Source: Rhizobium sp. RCAM05350 (lineage in GTDB: Bacteria > Pseudomonadota > Alphaproteobacteria > Rhizobiales > Rhizobiaceae). From it: a stretch of 64,000 nt of DNA. Of this stretch, positions 15,021 through 24,190 are shown one piece after another. A program made the translations under genes and the position numbers. Below the pieces are notes generated by a model. It did no database searches, was not told where the DNA came from, and saw only the letters and a list, made by a program, of their open reading frames with translations. Numbering within the stretch: the first letter of the stretch is position 1; the number at the start of each line of letters is the position of its first letter. The stretch is from positions 3,568,001-3,632,000 of the forward strand of contig CP087974.1 of assembly GCA_024426085.1 (NCBI GenBank), in the 5' to 3' direction.

Positions 15021-16033
15021 TCAGCCTTCCTGCTTGGCCGTATCGAACGGATTGCGGACGGGGACGGTGCGCGGCGTTACCTGGCGGACCGGAGCAGGCG
15101 TATCGCCACCACCATTGCCGAACACTTCCCGGGCAATAGCACCGATGCCGCCGAGCGAGCCGATCAGCGAGGAGGCCTCCATCGGCATCAGCACGATCTT
15201 GGAATTCGGCGCCGTGCCGATCGCGGCCATGGCTTCGGTGTATTTCTGGGCGACGAAGTAGTTGATCGCCTGAACGTCACCGGCGGCGATGGCTTCCGAG
15301 ACCATTTTTGTGGCCTTGGCTTCGGCTTCGGCCAGACGCTCGCGGGCTTCTGCATCGCGGAAGGCGGCTTCGCGCTGGCCTTCTGCCTGCAGGATGGCCG
15401 ATTGCTTGGCGCCCTCGGCGCGCAGGATCTGCAGGCGTTGCGCGAGCCTTCGGCTTCCAGCACCTGGGCGCGCTTTTCACGCTCGGCCTTCATCTGGCGC
15501 GCCATGGCATCGACGAGATCCTTCGGCGGCTGGATATCCTTGATCTCGACGCGGGTCACCTTGATGCCCCACGGACCGACGGCTTCATCGACCACATGCA
15601 GCAGCTTGTCGTTGATGATCTCGCGGTTGGACAGCAGTTCGTCGAGGTCCATCGAGCCCATGACGGAGCGGATGTTGGTCATCGTCAGGTTGAGGATGGC
15701 GCTTTGCAGGTCGGACACCTGATAGGCGGCCTCGGCGGCGTTCAGCACCTGGTAGAAGGCGACGGCATCGGCGGCGCAGCTGGCATTGTCGTGGGTGATG
15801 ACCTCCTGCGTCGGCACATCGAGCACCTGCTCCATGACGTTCATCCGGGCACCGATCTTGTCAATGAATGGGATGATGATATTGAGGCCGGGCTCAAGGG
15901 TTCTGGTGTAGCGGCCGAAACGTTCCACCGTGTAGCGATATCCCTGTGGCACAGTCTTGATGCCGGCGAACAGCACGAGGATGACGAGTACCACGAAGGC
16001 GATGACGACGATGTCCAGTCCGGCCAAAGGCAT
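15021..16033 (-). CDS. SPFH/stomatin-like membrane protein (QmcA family)
   Basis: An N-terminal anchor (IVVIAFVVLVILVLFAG) is followed by an SPFH domain (KTVPQGYRYTVERFGRYTRT, DVPTQEVITHDNA, MGSMDLDELLSNREIIN) and an Ala/Glu-rich coiled coil (MKAEREKRAQVLEAEG, then LRAEGAKQSAILQAEG). It ends in a Pro/Gly-rich tail. A base is lost near 15437, in the coiled coil; the second part reads MVSEAIAAGDVQAINYF. Length is about 337 residues, typical of QmcA-type proteins. It forms an operon with the downstream NfeD gene. It likely oligomerises at the inner membrane and modulates membrane proteases, by family. Confidence 0.92.
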
Positions 16034-16148
16034 CCGGTTTCTCCCTTAAAGGTTTGTTTCGCCATACTCTACGCAACCGGCGTCAAGAAGCCAGCGGATT
16101 TCCCCATTCACAAAGCGGGTTCTTTGGCTTAAAGAGCGCCCATTCGCT

Positions 16149-16182
16149 TACCGGTCGCAGCCTACCCGGTCAAAACAAGGAC
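16149..16182 (+). promoter_or_regulatory. preQ1-I riboswitch (type 2) controlling queCDE
   Basis: Stem P1 is ACCGG (16150-16154) with CCGGT (16166-16170). The loop reads TCGCAGC right after P1, and an A-rich tail CAAAACAAGG (16171-16180) follows. The GGTCGCAG and CAAAACAAGG blocks are the hallmark of the small type 2 preQ1-I aptamer, as in the Thermoanaerobacter tengcongensis example. The last bases are also the queC Shine-Dalgarno (AAGGA, 16177-16181), eight bases from the ATG. Binding of preQ1 would therefore hide the ribosome site and shut off preQ1 synthesis. Confidence 0.9.
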
Positions 16183-16188
16183 TAAGAT

Positions 16189-16899
16189 ATGAAAACCATC
16201 GTGATCTGCTCCGGCGGATTGGATTCCGTTTCGCTTGCCCACAAGGTGGCAGCCGAACATACGCTTGCAGCACTTCTCTCCTTCGACTACGGCCAGCGCC
16301 ATAAAAAGGAGCTGGATTTTGCCATGGCCTGCGCCGCGCGGCTGAACGTGCCGCATCACATCATCGACATCAGCGCGATCGGTGCACATCTGACCGGGTC
16401 GGCGTTGACCGACGATATCGCCGTTCCCGACGGGCATTATGCCGAGGAAACCATGAAGGCGACGGTCGTACCCAATCGCAACGCCATCATGCTGGCGATT
16501 GCCTTCGGCGTGGCTGCCGCGCAGAAGGCCGATGCGGTGGCAACCGCCGTGCATGGCGGTGATCATTTCATCTATCCCGATTGCCGTCCGGGTTTCATCG
16601 ATGCGTTCCAGACCATGCAGAACCACGCAACCGAGGGGTATGCCGCGGTCACGCTCTATGCGCCCTATGTGAACGGTTCGAAGGCCGATATCGTCACGGA
16701 TGGTGCCAGGCACGGCACGCCGTTTGCTGAGACCTGGTCCTGTTACAAGGGTGGGATGCGTCATTGCGGCCGATGCGGAACCTGCGTCGAGCGGCGCGAG
16801 GCCTTTCACCTGGCAGGTATTGCCGATCCGACCGACTACGAGGATGCCGATTTCTGGGTCTCTGCCACCGGCGGGTTTGTTGCCACGGAGGTGAAGTGA
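16189..16899 (+). CDS. queC: 7-cyano-7-deazaguanine synthase
   Basis: Converts 7-carboxy-7-deazaguanine to preQ0 using ATP and ammonia, in queuosine biosynthesis. 236 residues, intact. The PP-loop ATPase motif is near the N-terminus (CSGGLDSVSLAHK), FDYGQRHKKEL follows, and the C-terminal zinc site is CYKGGMRHCGRCGTC. The start follows the SD that is embedded in the riboswitch. It is the first gene of queC-queD-queE, with its TGA overlapping the queD ATG. Confidence 0.96.
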   Translation: MKTIVICSGGLDSVSLAHKVAAEHTLAALLSFDYGQRHKKELDFAMACAARLNVPHHIIDISAIGAHLTGSALTDDIAVPDGHYAEETMKATVVPNRNAIMLAIAFGVAAAQKADAVATAVHGGDHFIYPDCRPGFIDAFQTMQNHATEGYAAVTLYAPYVNGSKADIVTDGARHGTPFAETWSCYKGGMRHCGRCGTCVERREAFHLAGIADPTDYEDADFWVSATGGFVATEVK

Positions 16900-17255
16900 T
16901 GTTTCGCATCAGCAAGGAATTTCATTTCTCCGCCTCGCACCAGCTCACCAGTCTTCCGGCCGACCATCAATGCGCGCGGCTGCATGGGCACAATTATGTT
17001 GTCGTGGTGGAGCTTGCAGCCGAAGAGTTGAACGAGCACGGCTTCGTACGCGATTACCACGAGCTGTCGCCGCTCAAGCGTTATATCGACGAAAGCTTCG
17101 ACCACCGCCATCTCAACGATGTTCTTGGCCATGACCGGGTGACGGCGGAGTGTCTGGCGCGGCATTTCTATGACTGGTGCAAGGCACACCTGCCGGAAAC
17201 GGTATCGGTGAAAGTCAGCGAGACGCCCAAGACCTGGGCGGAATACCGGCCGTGA
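16899..17255 (+). CDS. queD: 6-carboxy-5,6,7,8-tetrahydropterin synthase
   Basis: Converts dihydroneopterin triphosphate to carboxytetrahydropterin. 118 residues, with ATG overlapping the queC stop (TGATG) and GGAGGTG just upstream. Zinc-binding histidines are visible in FSASHQL and RLHGHNY, with DHRHLND in the second half and the catalytic-region SETPKTWAEY at the end. No frame break. Length is normal for the QueD/PTPS-I group. Confidence 0.95.
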   Translation: MFRISKEFHFSASHQLTSLPADHQCARLHGHNYVVVVELAAEELNEHGFVRDYHELSPLKRYIDESFDHRHLNDVLGHDRVTAECLARHFYDWCKAHLPETVSVKVSETPKTWAEYRP

Positions 17256-17992
17256 CGTCCGGGTCGAGAGCCGGCAGCATTCGCGTGTCGGAGATGTTCG
17301 GTCCGACGATCCAGGGCGAGGGCGTGCTGATCGGCTTGCCCACAGTCTTCGTGCGCACCGGCGGCTGCGATTACCGCTGTTCGTGGTGCGACAGCCTGCA
17401 TGCCGTCGACAACCGCTATCGCGCCGACTGGACACCGATGACGCCGGAGGCGGTGTGGGACGAGGTGAAGCGGCTGTCTGGCGGAGTGCCGGTCACGGTG
17501 TCCCTGTCGGGGGCAATCCCTGCGATCCAGCCGCTGGGCGCGCTGATCAAACTCGGCCATCAGGACGGATACCGTTTCGCGCTGGAAACGCAGGGCTCCG
17601 TGGCGAAAGACTGGTTTGCCGATCTCGACGTGCTGGTTCTCAGCCCCAAGCCACCGTCCAGCGGCATGGCGACGGACTGGGTGCTATTCGAGAACTGTCT
17701 TGAGGCCGCTCGTGGGCGGCCGGAAACGGTGCTGAAGGTCGTTGTCTTCGACGAGACGGACTATGCCTACGCACGCGATGCGGCAGCGCGCTATCCCCAT
17801 CTGCCGGTCTATCTGCAACCGGGTAACCATACGCCGCCGGGTGGCGACGAGGTGGATGCGGGCATCGACATGGACGGTATTGCCGAACGAATGCGCTGGC
17901 TGGTGGACAGGGTGATACAGGATCGCTGGTTCGACGCGCGCGTGCTGCCGCAGCTGCATGTGCTTTTGTGGGGCAACAAGCGCGGGGTTTAG
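17252..17992 (+). CDS. queE: 7-carboxy-7-deazaguanine synthase (radical SAM)
   Basis: Radical-SAM enzyme that contracts the carboxypterin ring to CDG. GTG start at 17252 overlaps the queD stop (GTGA). The N-terminus reads SEMFGPTIQGEGVLIG and the cluster motif is CDYRCSWCDS. Length is 246 residues. The SAM-binding stretch reads LSGAIPAIQPL; one missing G near 17514 and one extra C near 17521 cancel out, and undoing both gives LSGGNPAIQPL as in the family. The frame is therefore open, but a few residues are wrong. It converges on hemH with overlapping stops. Confidence 0.93.
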   Translation: MTSGSRAGSIRVSEMFGPTIQGEGVLIGLPTVFVRTGGCDYRCSWCDSLHAVDNRYRADWTPMTPEAVWDEVKRLSGGVPVTVSLSGAIPAIQPLGALIKLGHQDGYRFALETQGSVAKDWFADLDVLVLSPKPPSSGMATDWVLFENCLEAARGRPETVLKVVVFDETDYAYARDAAARYPHLPVYLQPGNHTPPGGDEVDAGIDMDGIAERMRWLVDRVIQDRWFDARVLPQLHVLLWGNKRGV

Positions 17993-19023
17993 ACCCAGCC
18001 CATCAGTTCCCGGCGTACCACATGCTCCAGAACGCGCATGCCGCCCTCGCTGTCGTTCAAGCAGGGGATATGCGTGAACTTTTCGCCGCCAGCATGATGG
18101 AAGCTCTCGGCGGCCTGTTCGGCGATTTCCTCCAGCGTTTCCAGGCAATCTGAAACGAAGCCCGGATTGATGACAGCGATGCGCTTGACGCCTTCCTTGC
18201 CGAGCTGCTCCACCGTCTTGTCGGTATAGGGCTGCAGCCATTCCTCCGGCCCGAAGCGGGATTGGAAGGTGACCTGCAGCTTCTCCTTGGACCAGCCAAG
18301 CTTCTCGCGCACCAGTCGCGCCGTTTTCTGACACTGACAGTAATAGGGATCGCCCTTGTCGAAATAGGATTGCGGGATGCCGTGGAAGGATGTGAGCACC
18401 ACCTCCGGCTCCCAGTCCAGTGTGGCGAGGTGGCTGGTGATCGAATTGGCCAGCGCCTCGATGTAGACCGGATCGTCATGGTAGGGCGCAACCGTGCGAA
18501 GGGCGGGCTGCCAGCGCATCTTCAGGAGCGCCTTGAAAGCTTCGTCGTTGACGGTCGCCGTCGTTGCCGCTGCATATTGCGGATAGAGTGGGAAGACGAG
18601 GATTTTTTCGCACCCGTCCTTCTGCAGTTCTTCCATCTTCGAGCGGATCGACGGCTGGCCGTAGCGCATGGCCCAGTCGACGTGGACATTGGGCAGATCG
18701 GCGAAGGACTTTGCCATCGTCTCTGCCTGGTTGCGGGTATAGGTGCGCAGGTAGCTCTCGTTGAGGTCCTTGTTCCAGATCGTCTCATAGGCCTTGCCGA
18801 CCTTGGCGGGGCGTGTGTTAAGCACGATGCCGAACAGGATCGGATACCAGAAGAACGGCGACCATTCGATCACCCGCCGGTCCATCAGGAATTCCTTGAG
18901 ATAACGCCGCATCGACACCTTGTCGGTGCCATTGGGCGTGCCGAGGTTGACCAGCAATACACCCACCTTGCCCGATTTGACGGGTGGATGGTTCGGGGCG
19001 GTCATCTCGGTAGCGGCGGTCAT
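17989..19023 (-). CDS. hemH: Ferrochelatase
   Basis: Inserts ferrous iron into protoporphyrin IX, the last step of heme synthesis. The reading is intact. The start chosen at 19023 (MTAATEMTAP) gives 344 residues; an upstream in-frame ATG exists at 19083. Motifs: VGVLLVNLGTPNGTD at the N-terminus, VFPLYPQYAAATTATV, the catalytic histidine in LTSFHGIPQSYFDKGDPY, and FQSRFGPEEWLQPYTD. The stop overlaps the queE stop on the other strand. Confidence 0.95.
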   Translation of the reverse strand: MTAATEMTAPNHPPVKSGKVGVLLVNLGTPNGTDKVSMRRYLKEFLMDRRVIEWSPFFWYPILFGIVLNTRPAKVGKAYETIWNKDLNESYLRTYTRNQAETMAKSFADLPNVHVDWAMRYGQPSIRSKMEELQKDGCEKILVFPLYPQYAAATTATVNDEAFKALLKMRWQPALRTVAPYHDDPVYIEALANSITSHLATLDWEPEVVLTSFHGIPQSYFDKGDPYYCQCQKTARLVREKLGWSKEKLQVTFQSRFGPEEWLQPYTDKTVEQLGKEGVKRIAVINPGFVSDCLETLEEIAEQAAESFHHAGGEKFTHIPCLNDSEGGMRVLEHVVRRELMGWV

Positions 19024-19092
19024 GGCATATCCTGCAGTGTACGGGGCGGTGCTTCTTATACGGCAAAGGCGCCTGCGGTTCATGCCGTTCTT

Positions 19093-19127
19093 AAAAAAGA
19101 AAACCGGCCCGGGAAACCCCGAACCGG
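19093..19127 (-). terminator. Terminator of the 5'-nucleotidase gene
   Basis: On the minus strand an imperfect stem built from CCGG, CGGG / CCCG, CCGG (19104-19127) is followed by TTTTCTTTTTT (complement of 19093-19103). It lies 25 bases after the nucleotidase stop. Confidence 0.7.
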
Positions 19128-19151
19128 CTGTTTGGCAAGAGACATATTGTC

Positions 19152-21058
19152 TTACTTGGCCGGAATCGTCAGCTCTGTGCCGATTTCCAGCCGTTTCGGC
19201 GCCGGGTTGCCATTGGCCTCAGCAATGGTCTTCCAGAGTTCGCCATTGCCGTAGACGGCCTTGGCCAGATCCCAGAGCGTATCGCCCCTGACGATGACAT
19301 GCTTGTTCTCGGCTTTTGCCGCCGGCTCTGCAGCCGGCTTGGCTTCCGGTGTCGCGGTTTCTGCAGCGGTCGTTGTGCCGGCCGGCTTGGTGTCGGTGGT
19401 CACGGCCGTGTCGGTGGCTGTCTGCGTCGATGGCTCTGCCGGGGTCGCAGCAGCGATCTCGGTGATGCGACCATCGGTCATCGGCTTGTAGGGGCTGTTT
19501 GCCGTCAGATAGTCGGCAAGAACCGTCTCGAGCCCCGGACCGTAGTCATAGGCATTTTCGGCCTTGGTCTTGAAGACGCTGTAACCATCGCCGCCGTTGC
19601 GCATGAAGTTGTTGGAGACGACATTGTAGGTCTTGGCCGCATCCAGCGGCACATAGGCCTCACCTTCCTTGACCTCGACAACAGAGAGACGGCTGCCCGC
19701 GGGGCGGGACTTGTCGAAGGAGAACTTCATACCGGCCACCTGCGGGAAGCGTCCGCCGGCCTCCTCGATCTGGCTCAAGCCGTTTTCCAGTGCAGCGCTA
19801 ATCTCGGCGCCCTTGATCTGGAACGTTGCAAGCGTGTTCTGGAACGGCAGAACGGTGACGGCTTCGCCCATCGAGACGTCGCCGGCGTCGATCGAAGCGC
19901 GCAGGCCGCCGCCATTGGTGATGGCGATGGTCACACCCTGGCCCTTGACCCGGTCAAGCATGGCGTCGGCGACGAGATCGCCCATTTCGCATTCCTTGGC
20001 GCGGCAGGATTCTGCGGCTGCCATCGATCGGCGCGTCGGTCTTGCCGATGATCTTGGCCTTCAACTCATCGATCGGCTTGGACATTTCCTTGACGCGGGC
20101 CAGCACGGCTTCGTCCGGCTTGAACTTGGCATCGACCAGGATCGGATCGCCCTTGGCGGATTTGACGACGCCGTTATCGTCGAAATTGACGATGAGATCG
20201 CCGAGATACTTGCTGTAGGAACCGGCCTGGACGACCGGAACCTTATAGCCGCCGGGATTGTCGACCATCGTCGGATAGGGACCTTCGGCCTTCTCGTCTG
20301 TGTTGGACAGCAGGCTGTGCGAATGGCCGCCGACAACGATGTCGACATCCGGGATCTTGGCGATGACGGCGAGGTCGCGCGGATAGCCGACATGGGTCAG
20401 CGCGATGATCTTATTGACGCCCTGCTTCTTCGGATCCTGAACAGCCGTTGTGATGGTATCGACATCGAGCCCGATCAACACATTGTCGCCCGGCGAGGAG
20501 ATTTCGGTCGTGTCATTGGTAACCGCGCCAACGATGCCGACTTTCTGGCCGCCGACATCCAGAACCAGCGAAGGCTTGATGCGGTCGACGAGTTTCGACT
20601 TGTAGCCGGCCAGCACGTTGGAGGAGAGAACCGGGAAGGTAACCTTATCGAGGAAGGTGATGAGACCATCTTCGCCCTCGTCGAACTCATGATTGCCGAC
20701 GGTCATGGCGTCGAACTTCATCAGGTTGAGAAACTCGGCTTCTGCTGCGCCCTTGTAGGTGGTGAAGAACAGCGAGCCCTGGAAATTGTCGCCTCCATTC
20801 AGCAGCAGCACGTTCTTTCCGGTCAATTCCTGACGCTTCTGGTCGATCGCCACCTTCAGCCGGGCGACGCCGCCGAAGCATTCGCTCTTGCCTTCTTCCT
20901 CGGCCGAGCAGGTGGAATCGAACTTGTTGATGGATCTGATGCGCGAGTGGAAATCGTTGATATGCAGGATGTTCAATTCATAATCGGCGAGGGCGGCACC
21001 GGACGAAAGTGCAAGGATCGAGGCTGTCATCAGCCCGGTTCTGCAATTGTCTGATCAT
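19152..21058 (-). CDS. Secreted 5'-nucleotidase/2',3'-cyclic phosphodiesterase with C-terminal LysM domain
   Basis: Periplasmic metallophosphoesterase that releases nucleosides and phosphate. Start at 21058 follows AGGAG; an extra G near 21034 breaks the signal peptide, which should read RLMTASILALSSGAALA. Metal-site motifs: LHINDFHSRI, NGGDNFQGS, TVGNHEFDEG and VGGHSHSLL. After a break near 20025 the C-terminal nucleotidase domain continues (AITNGGGLRASI, NNFMRNGGDGYSVF). A Thr/Pro/Ala-rich linker then leads to a LysM module (VIVRGDTLWDLAKAVYGNGELW). The LysM would hold the enzyme to peptidoglycan, which is not the common arrangement. About 634 residues. Confidence 0.9.
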
Positions 21059-21257
21059 GGACGTCTCCTGTTCTGGCGTTTGTTGTCAGCATAAAAGAGC
21101 ACTGCTGTGACGCTTGGGTCGAGGCGGATGGTTTCATCTGGAGACGCCGACATCAAGCAGTAATTGCATCTATCTCCCGGCTGTCTCGAGGCAAGGTTAA
21201 AATCGATGGCGGCACGCAAACCGCTGCTGGGGCATCCGGGACGTTTCAACCCTGAAA

Positions 21258-21293
21258 AGAAAACCCTCCGAGCGTGCGCCTGGAGGGTTTTGA
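21258..21293 (-). terminator. Terminator after the Omp10-like gene
   Basis: AAACCCTCC (21261-21269) pairs with GGAGGGTTT (21282-21290) over a 12-base loop. On the minus strand the stem is followed by TTTTCTTTTC. It lies about 50 bases after the lipoprotein stop. Confidence 0.8.
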
Positions 21294-21340
21294 TGTTCGT
21301 GACAGTGGAAACCGCTATCCCGATAGCGTCAAAGCCTGGC

Positions 21341-21715
21341 TCAGACCTTGCGAGACAGCGAGAACTGCGCGCCGGAATCCGTGGTGCAGTTCAGCTGTGT
21401 CTGGGCGACCATGGCGCAATTGACCTTGGACTGGGTGTTGCGGACCATCGAGGTCATGTTGATCTCGACCAGTTTCGGCGACAGATTGATATAGTTTCCG
21501 GAAGCCAGAACCTGATTGGTGTCGGTGGTGCGGGTCGTGAACGTTCCGCCCGAGAATGTCGAGACGATGATGCCGTTCGGATCGACCCATGCGCCTTCGA
21601 CGCCGGCCGGTGTCACCTGCCGGTTTGATGGCGACTCGCGCACTTCGCGCGGGCCCATGCAGGAGGCCAGCGCTGCTGCTGCGGACAGAAGGGTCAGGAT
21701 GGCGATCGGCTTCAT
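21341..21715 (-). CDS. Omp10-like outer-membrane lipoprotein
   Basis: 124 residues with a lipoprotein signal peptide and lipobox (AAALASC, Cys at about 19). The mature part contains TPAGVEGAWVDPNGI, TFTTRTTDTNQVL, SPKLVEINMTSMVR and SKVNCAMVAQTQLNC. These blocks match the Brucella Omp10 lipoprotein family, which is conserved in Rhizobiales and resembles protease-inhibitor beta-barrels. No frame break. It is a single-gene unit with its own terminator. Confidence 0.85.
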   Translation of the reverse strand: MKPIAILTLLSAAAALASCMGPREVRESPSNRQVTPAGVEGAWVDPNGIIVSTFSGGTFTTRTTDTNQVLASGNYINLSPKLVEINMTSMVRNTQSKVNCAMVAQTQLNCTTDSGAQFSLSRKV

Positions 21716-21832
21716 GTAGGTCTCCCGGTTGGTGCGCGGAAAGCTGCTTTAAGGTGAAAAAACCATGCCGTGATCAGGAGTTGAATGCAAGAGTGGGGCG
21801 TAAGCACGGCGGGTATTATTCAATCATCAACG

Positions 21833-21862
21833 AAAAACGCCCGGGGATCGTTCCCCGGGCGT
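21833..21862 (-). terminator. Terminator of homospermidine synthase gene
   Basis: ACGCCCGGGGA (21837-21847) pairs with TTCCCCGGGCGT (21851-21862), with TTTTT next on the minus strand (complement of 21833-21837). It lies 27 bases after the hss stop. Confidence 0.85.
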
Positions 21863-21888
21863 CGAAATTTCAAGCGTAATCAGTTGGT

Positions 21889-23341
21889 TCAGCGAACGAG
21901 GATGTTCTTGAACTGCCACGGATCCTTCGTGTCGAGCTCTTCCGGGAACAGGCCTGGACGGCCGTCGAGCGGGGTCCAGTCGGTGTAATGACCTTCAACC
22001 GGACCGAGGTACGGCGTCTGGACTTCGAGGCAACGCTTGTAATCAATCTCGTCGGCTTCGACGATGCCGGCGGTCGGGTTTTCAAAGGCCCAAACCATGC
22101 CGGCGAGAACAGCCGACGTCACCTGCAGGCCGGTTGCGTTCTGATAAGGCGCAATGCGGCGGGTCTCTTCCAGCGACAAGCGCGAACCATACCAGTAGGC
22201 ATTCTTGTCGTGGCCGTAGAGCAGTACGCCCAGTTCGTCGATGCCGTCTTCCAGTTCGTCCTCGTCGAGAACGTGGTGAACCGGCTGCGCGTTGCCGCCA
22301 TTGCCGAACATTTCATGCAGCGACAGCACGGCGTCGTTGGCAGGATGATAGGCGTAGTGGCAGGTCGGACGGAACGTCACGTCCCCATCCTTGTCCTTCA
22401 CCGTGAAGAAGTCGGCAATCGAGATCGATTCATTGTGGGTAACGAGGAAGCCGTATTGCGGGCCGGGGGTCGGGCACCAGGTGCGGACACGGGTGTTGGC
22501 ACCCGGCTGCTCCAGATAGATAGCCGCCTGGCAGCCCTTCTTGTGCTTCTTGGCGTTCTTCGGCATCCATTCTTCATGGGTGCCCCAGCCGAGTTCGGCG
22601 GGCTGCAGGCCTTCGGAAATGAAGCCTTCGACCGACCAGGTGTTCCAGAAGACGTTGAGCGGCTTCGGATGCTTGGTGCGCTGGGTGTCGCGCTCGGCGA
22701 TGTGGATGCCCTTGACGCCGGTCTTCTTCATCAGCTTGGCCCAGCCTTCGCGGTCATGCTGATCGGGCTCGTCGAACTTCAAATCAAGGTCGTTGGCAAG
22801 GTTCACCAGCGCCTGCTTGACGAACCAGGAGACCATGCCCGGGTTTGCGCCGCAGGTTGAAACGGCGGTCGCGCCGCCCGGGTTCTTGGCCTTTTCCTTG
22901 CGCAGCGTTTCGCGCAGCGCGTAGTTGGTGCGCTCGGAATTCTTCATGTTCTTGTCGAAGTAGAAGCCGAGCCACGGCTCGATAACCGTGTCGATATAGA
23001 GAACGTCGAGTTTGCGGCAGAGCTTCATCAGGTCGACCGAGCCGGTGTCGACGGAAAGATTGACGCAGAAACCCTGGCCGCCGCCTTCGGTCAGAAGTGG
23101 CTTCAGCAGTTCCTTGTAGTTTTCCTTGGTGACATGCGACTTGATATGCCGGACGCCGTGCTTTGCCATGATTTCGGTATGGTCAGCGTCGTCGCGCAGG
23201 TCGATGACAACCATCCGGCTCTTGTCGAATTTGAAGTGACGCTCGATCAGGGGCAGTGTGCCGCGGCCGATGGAGCCTGAAGCCGATCATCACGATCGGG
23301 CCGGTGATTTCGCCGTAAACCGGGTAGGTTGTCTCTGCCAT
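21889..23341 (-). CDS. hss: Homospermidine synthase
   Basis: NAD-dependent enzyme that makes homospermidine from putrescine, the main long polyamine of many rhizobia. Start at 23341 (MAETTYPVYGEITGPIVMIG). An extra A near 23278 breaks the Rossmann motif, which should read GFGSIGRGTLPLIERHF. The rest is continuous from MVVIDLRDDADHTEIM to the C-terminus LDTKDPWQFKNILVR. Family blocks: SVDTGSVDLMKLC, DTVIEPWLGFYF, STCGANPGMVSWFVKQAL and CHYAYHPANDAVLSLHE. About 484 residues, typical. Confidence 0.94.
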
Positions 23342-23682
23342 TTTGCTTTGTCTCCTGGGGACGGGTTCTTTTGACTCTTTAACGGGCAGATTTCGCCCTG
23401 TCATTCCTTGAATGGCCCTAGAGCATAGATTTCTGTCACAATAAAGAGTCCGGCCAGTCAGATTGGGTGTGAGCAGCCGGCCGTTGCTGCAAGCGACGAT
23501 ATGGCGCAACTCGGATGGAGGAGGTCGTGTCTCAAGATGTTCGTGAAGGTGGGGCTGAGGCTGCGAGAACCGCACGGTTGCTTGATTGAAACCCTGTCCT
23601 GTGAGGGGGAAAAATCATGCAGTTGTTCAGAACGTTCCAATATGCTCCGCAAGGCCTGGAAGACACGTGCCTTGGAGCGGCT
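23342..23682. other. Intergenic region between hss and the small secreted protein gene
   Basis: 341 bases in which I see no supported gene. ORFs here lack a ribosome binding site and recognisable sequence. The hss promoter should lie near 23342-23450; no clear -35/-10 pair was fixed. A short GGGCAGATTTCGCCC hairpin occurs near 23384-23398. Confidence 0.4.
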
Positions 23683-24021
23683 TCAACGTGTCTGGCCGAG
23701 GGCCGGCACTTTCGTCTTCAATCCCGGATCAACCGGAATCGTTTCCCAGTTTTCGCCGGCAAAGACCACGCAACTGTGACCGTTGACGTTGGTCACCAGC
23801 ATGGTCCAGCTACCGCTTTCGGAAACATAGACTTCAAGGATGGCCGCCTGGTTGATGAGGCCGATCGCTTTAAGGGTCTCGGAATAGTGGGAGCCGAGGC
23901 TTTCGACGACTTGGGAATGTTCGGCACAATTGAAAACCGGCTGGGCCGCCGCAGGATGGGCTGTCGCCGCAAGGGTGATTGCGGCTGCTCCCATGACGTT
24001 TCGGATCGTGTTGCGTACCAT
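23683..24021 (-). CDS. Small secreted protein of unknown function
   Basis: 112 residues with a signal peptide (MGAAAITLAATAHPAAAQ, cleavage around residue 26). The mature part has two cysteines (NCAEHSQ, GHSCVV) and a WTMLVTNVNGHSCVVFAGENWE block. This block resembles small periplasmic proteins seen in alphaproteobacteria without known function. Two TCC-type SD-like runs lie upstream. It is a stand-alone gene, and no function is proposed. Confidence 0.7.
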   Translation of the reverse strand: MVRNTIRNVMGAAAITLAATAHPAAAQPVFNCAEHSQVVESLGSHYSETLKAIGLINQAAILEVYVSESGSWTMLVTNVNGHSCVVFAGENWETIPVDPGLKTKVPALGQTR

Positions 24022-24190
24022 GACGCACCTCCTTCGCCGGTAGCCTGGCCGAAGAGGAGATTGCGTTGACCTGTCCTGCCGGGGCCGGCATTCCTATGGT
24101 CGGAACCTAATGCGACACACGCAAACGGTGCCGCCACGAACGCATTATGACAGAAAATGCATTATTTTTCAAAATATTAATTTGAAATGA

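Noticed and set aside
19669..21054. 461-codon open frame on the plus strand opposite the 5'-nucleotidase
   Set aside because: The minus strand encodes clear metallophosphoesterase motifs in the same bases; the plus frame has shadow-type composition.
23501..23779. Plus-strand ORF of 92 codons upstream of the small secreted protein
   Set aside because: It overlaps the secreted protein on the other strand, has no family signal and no credible start region.
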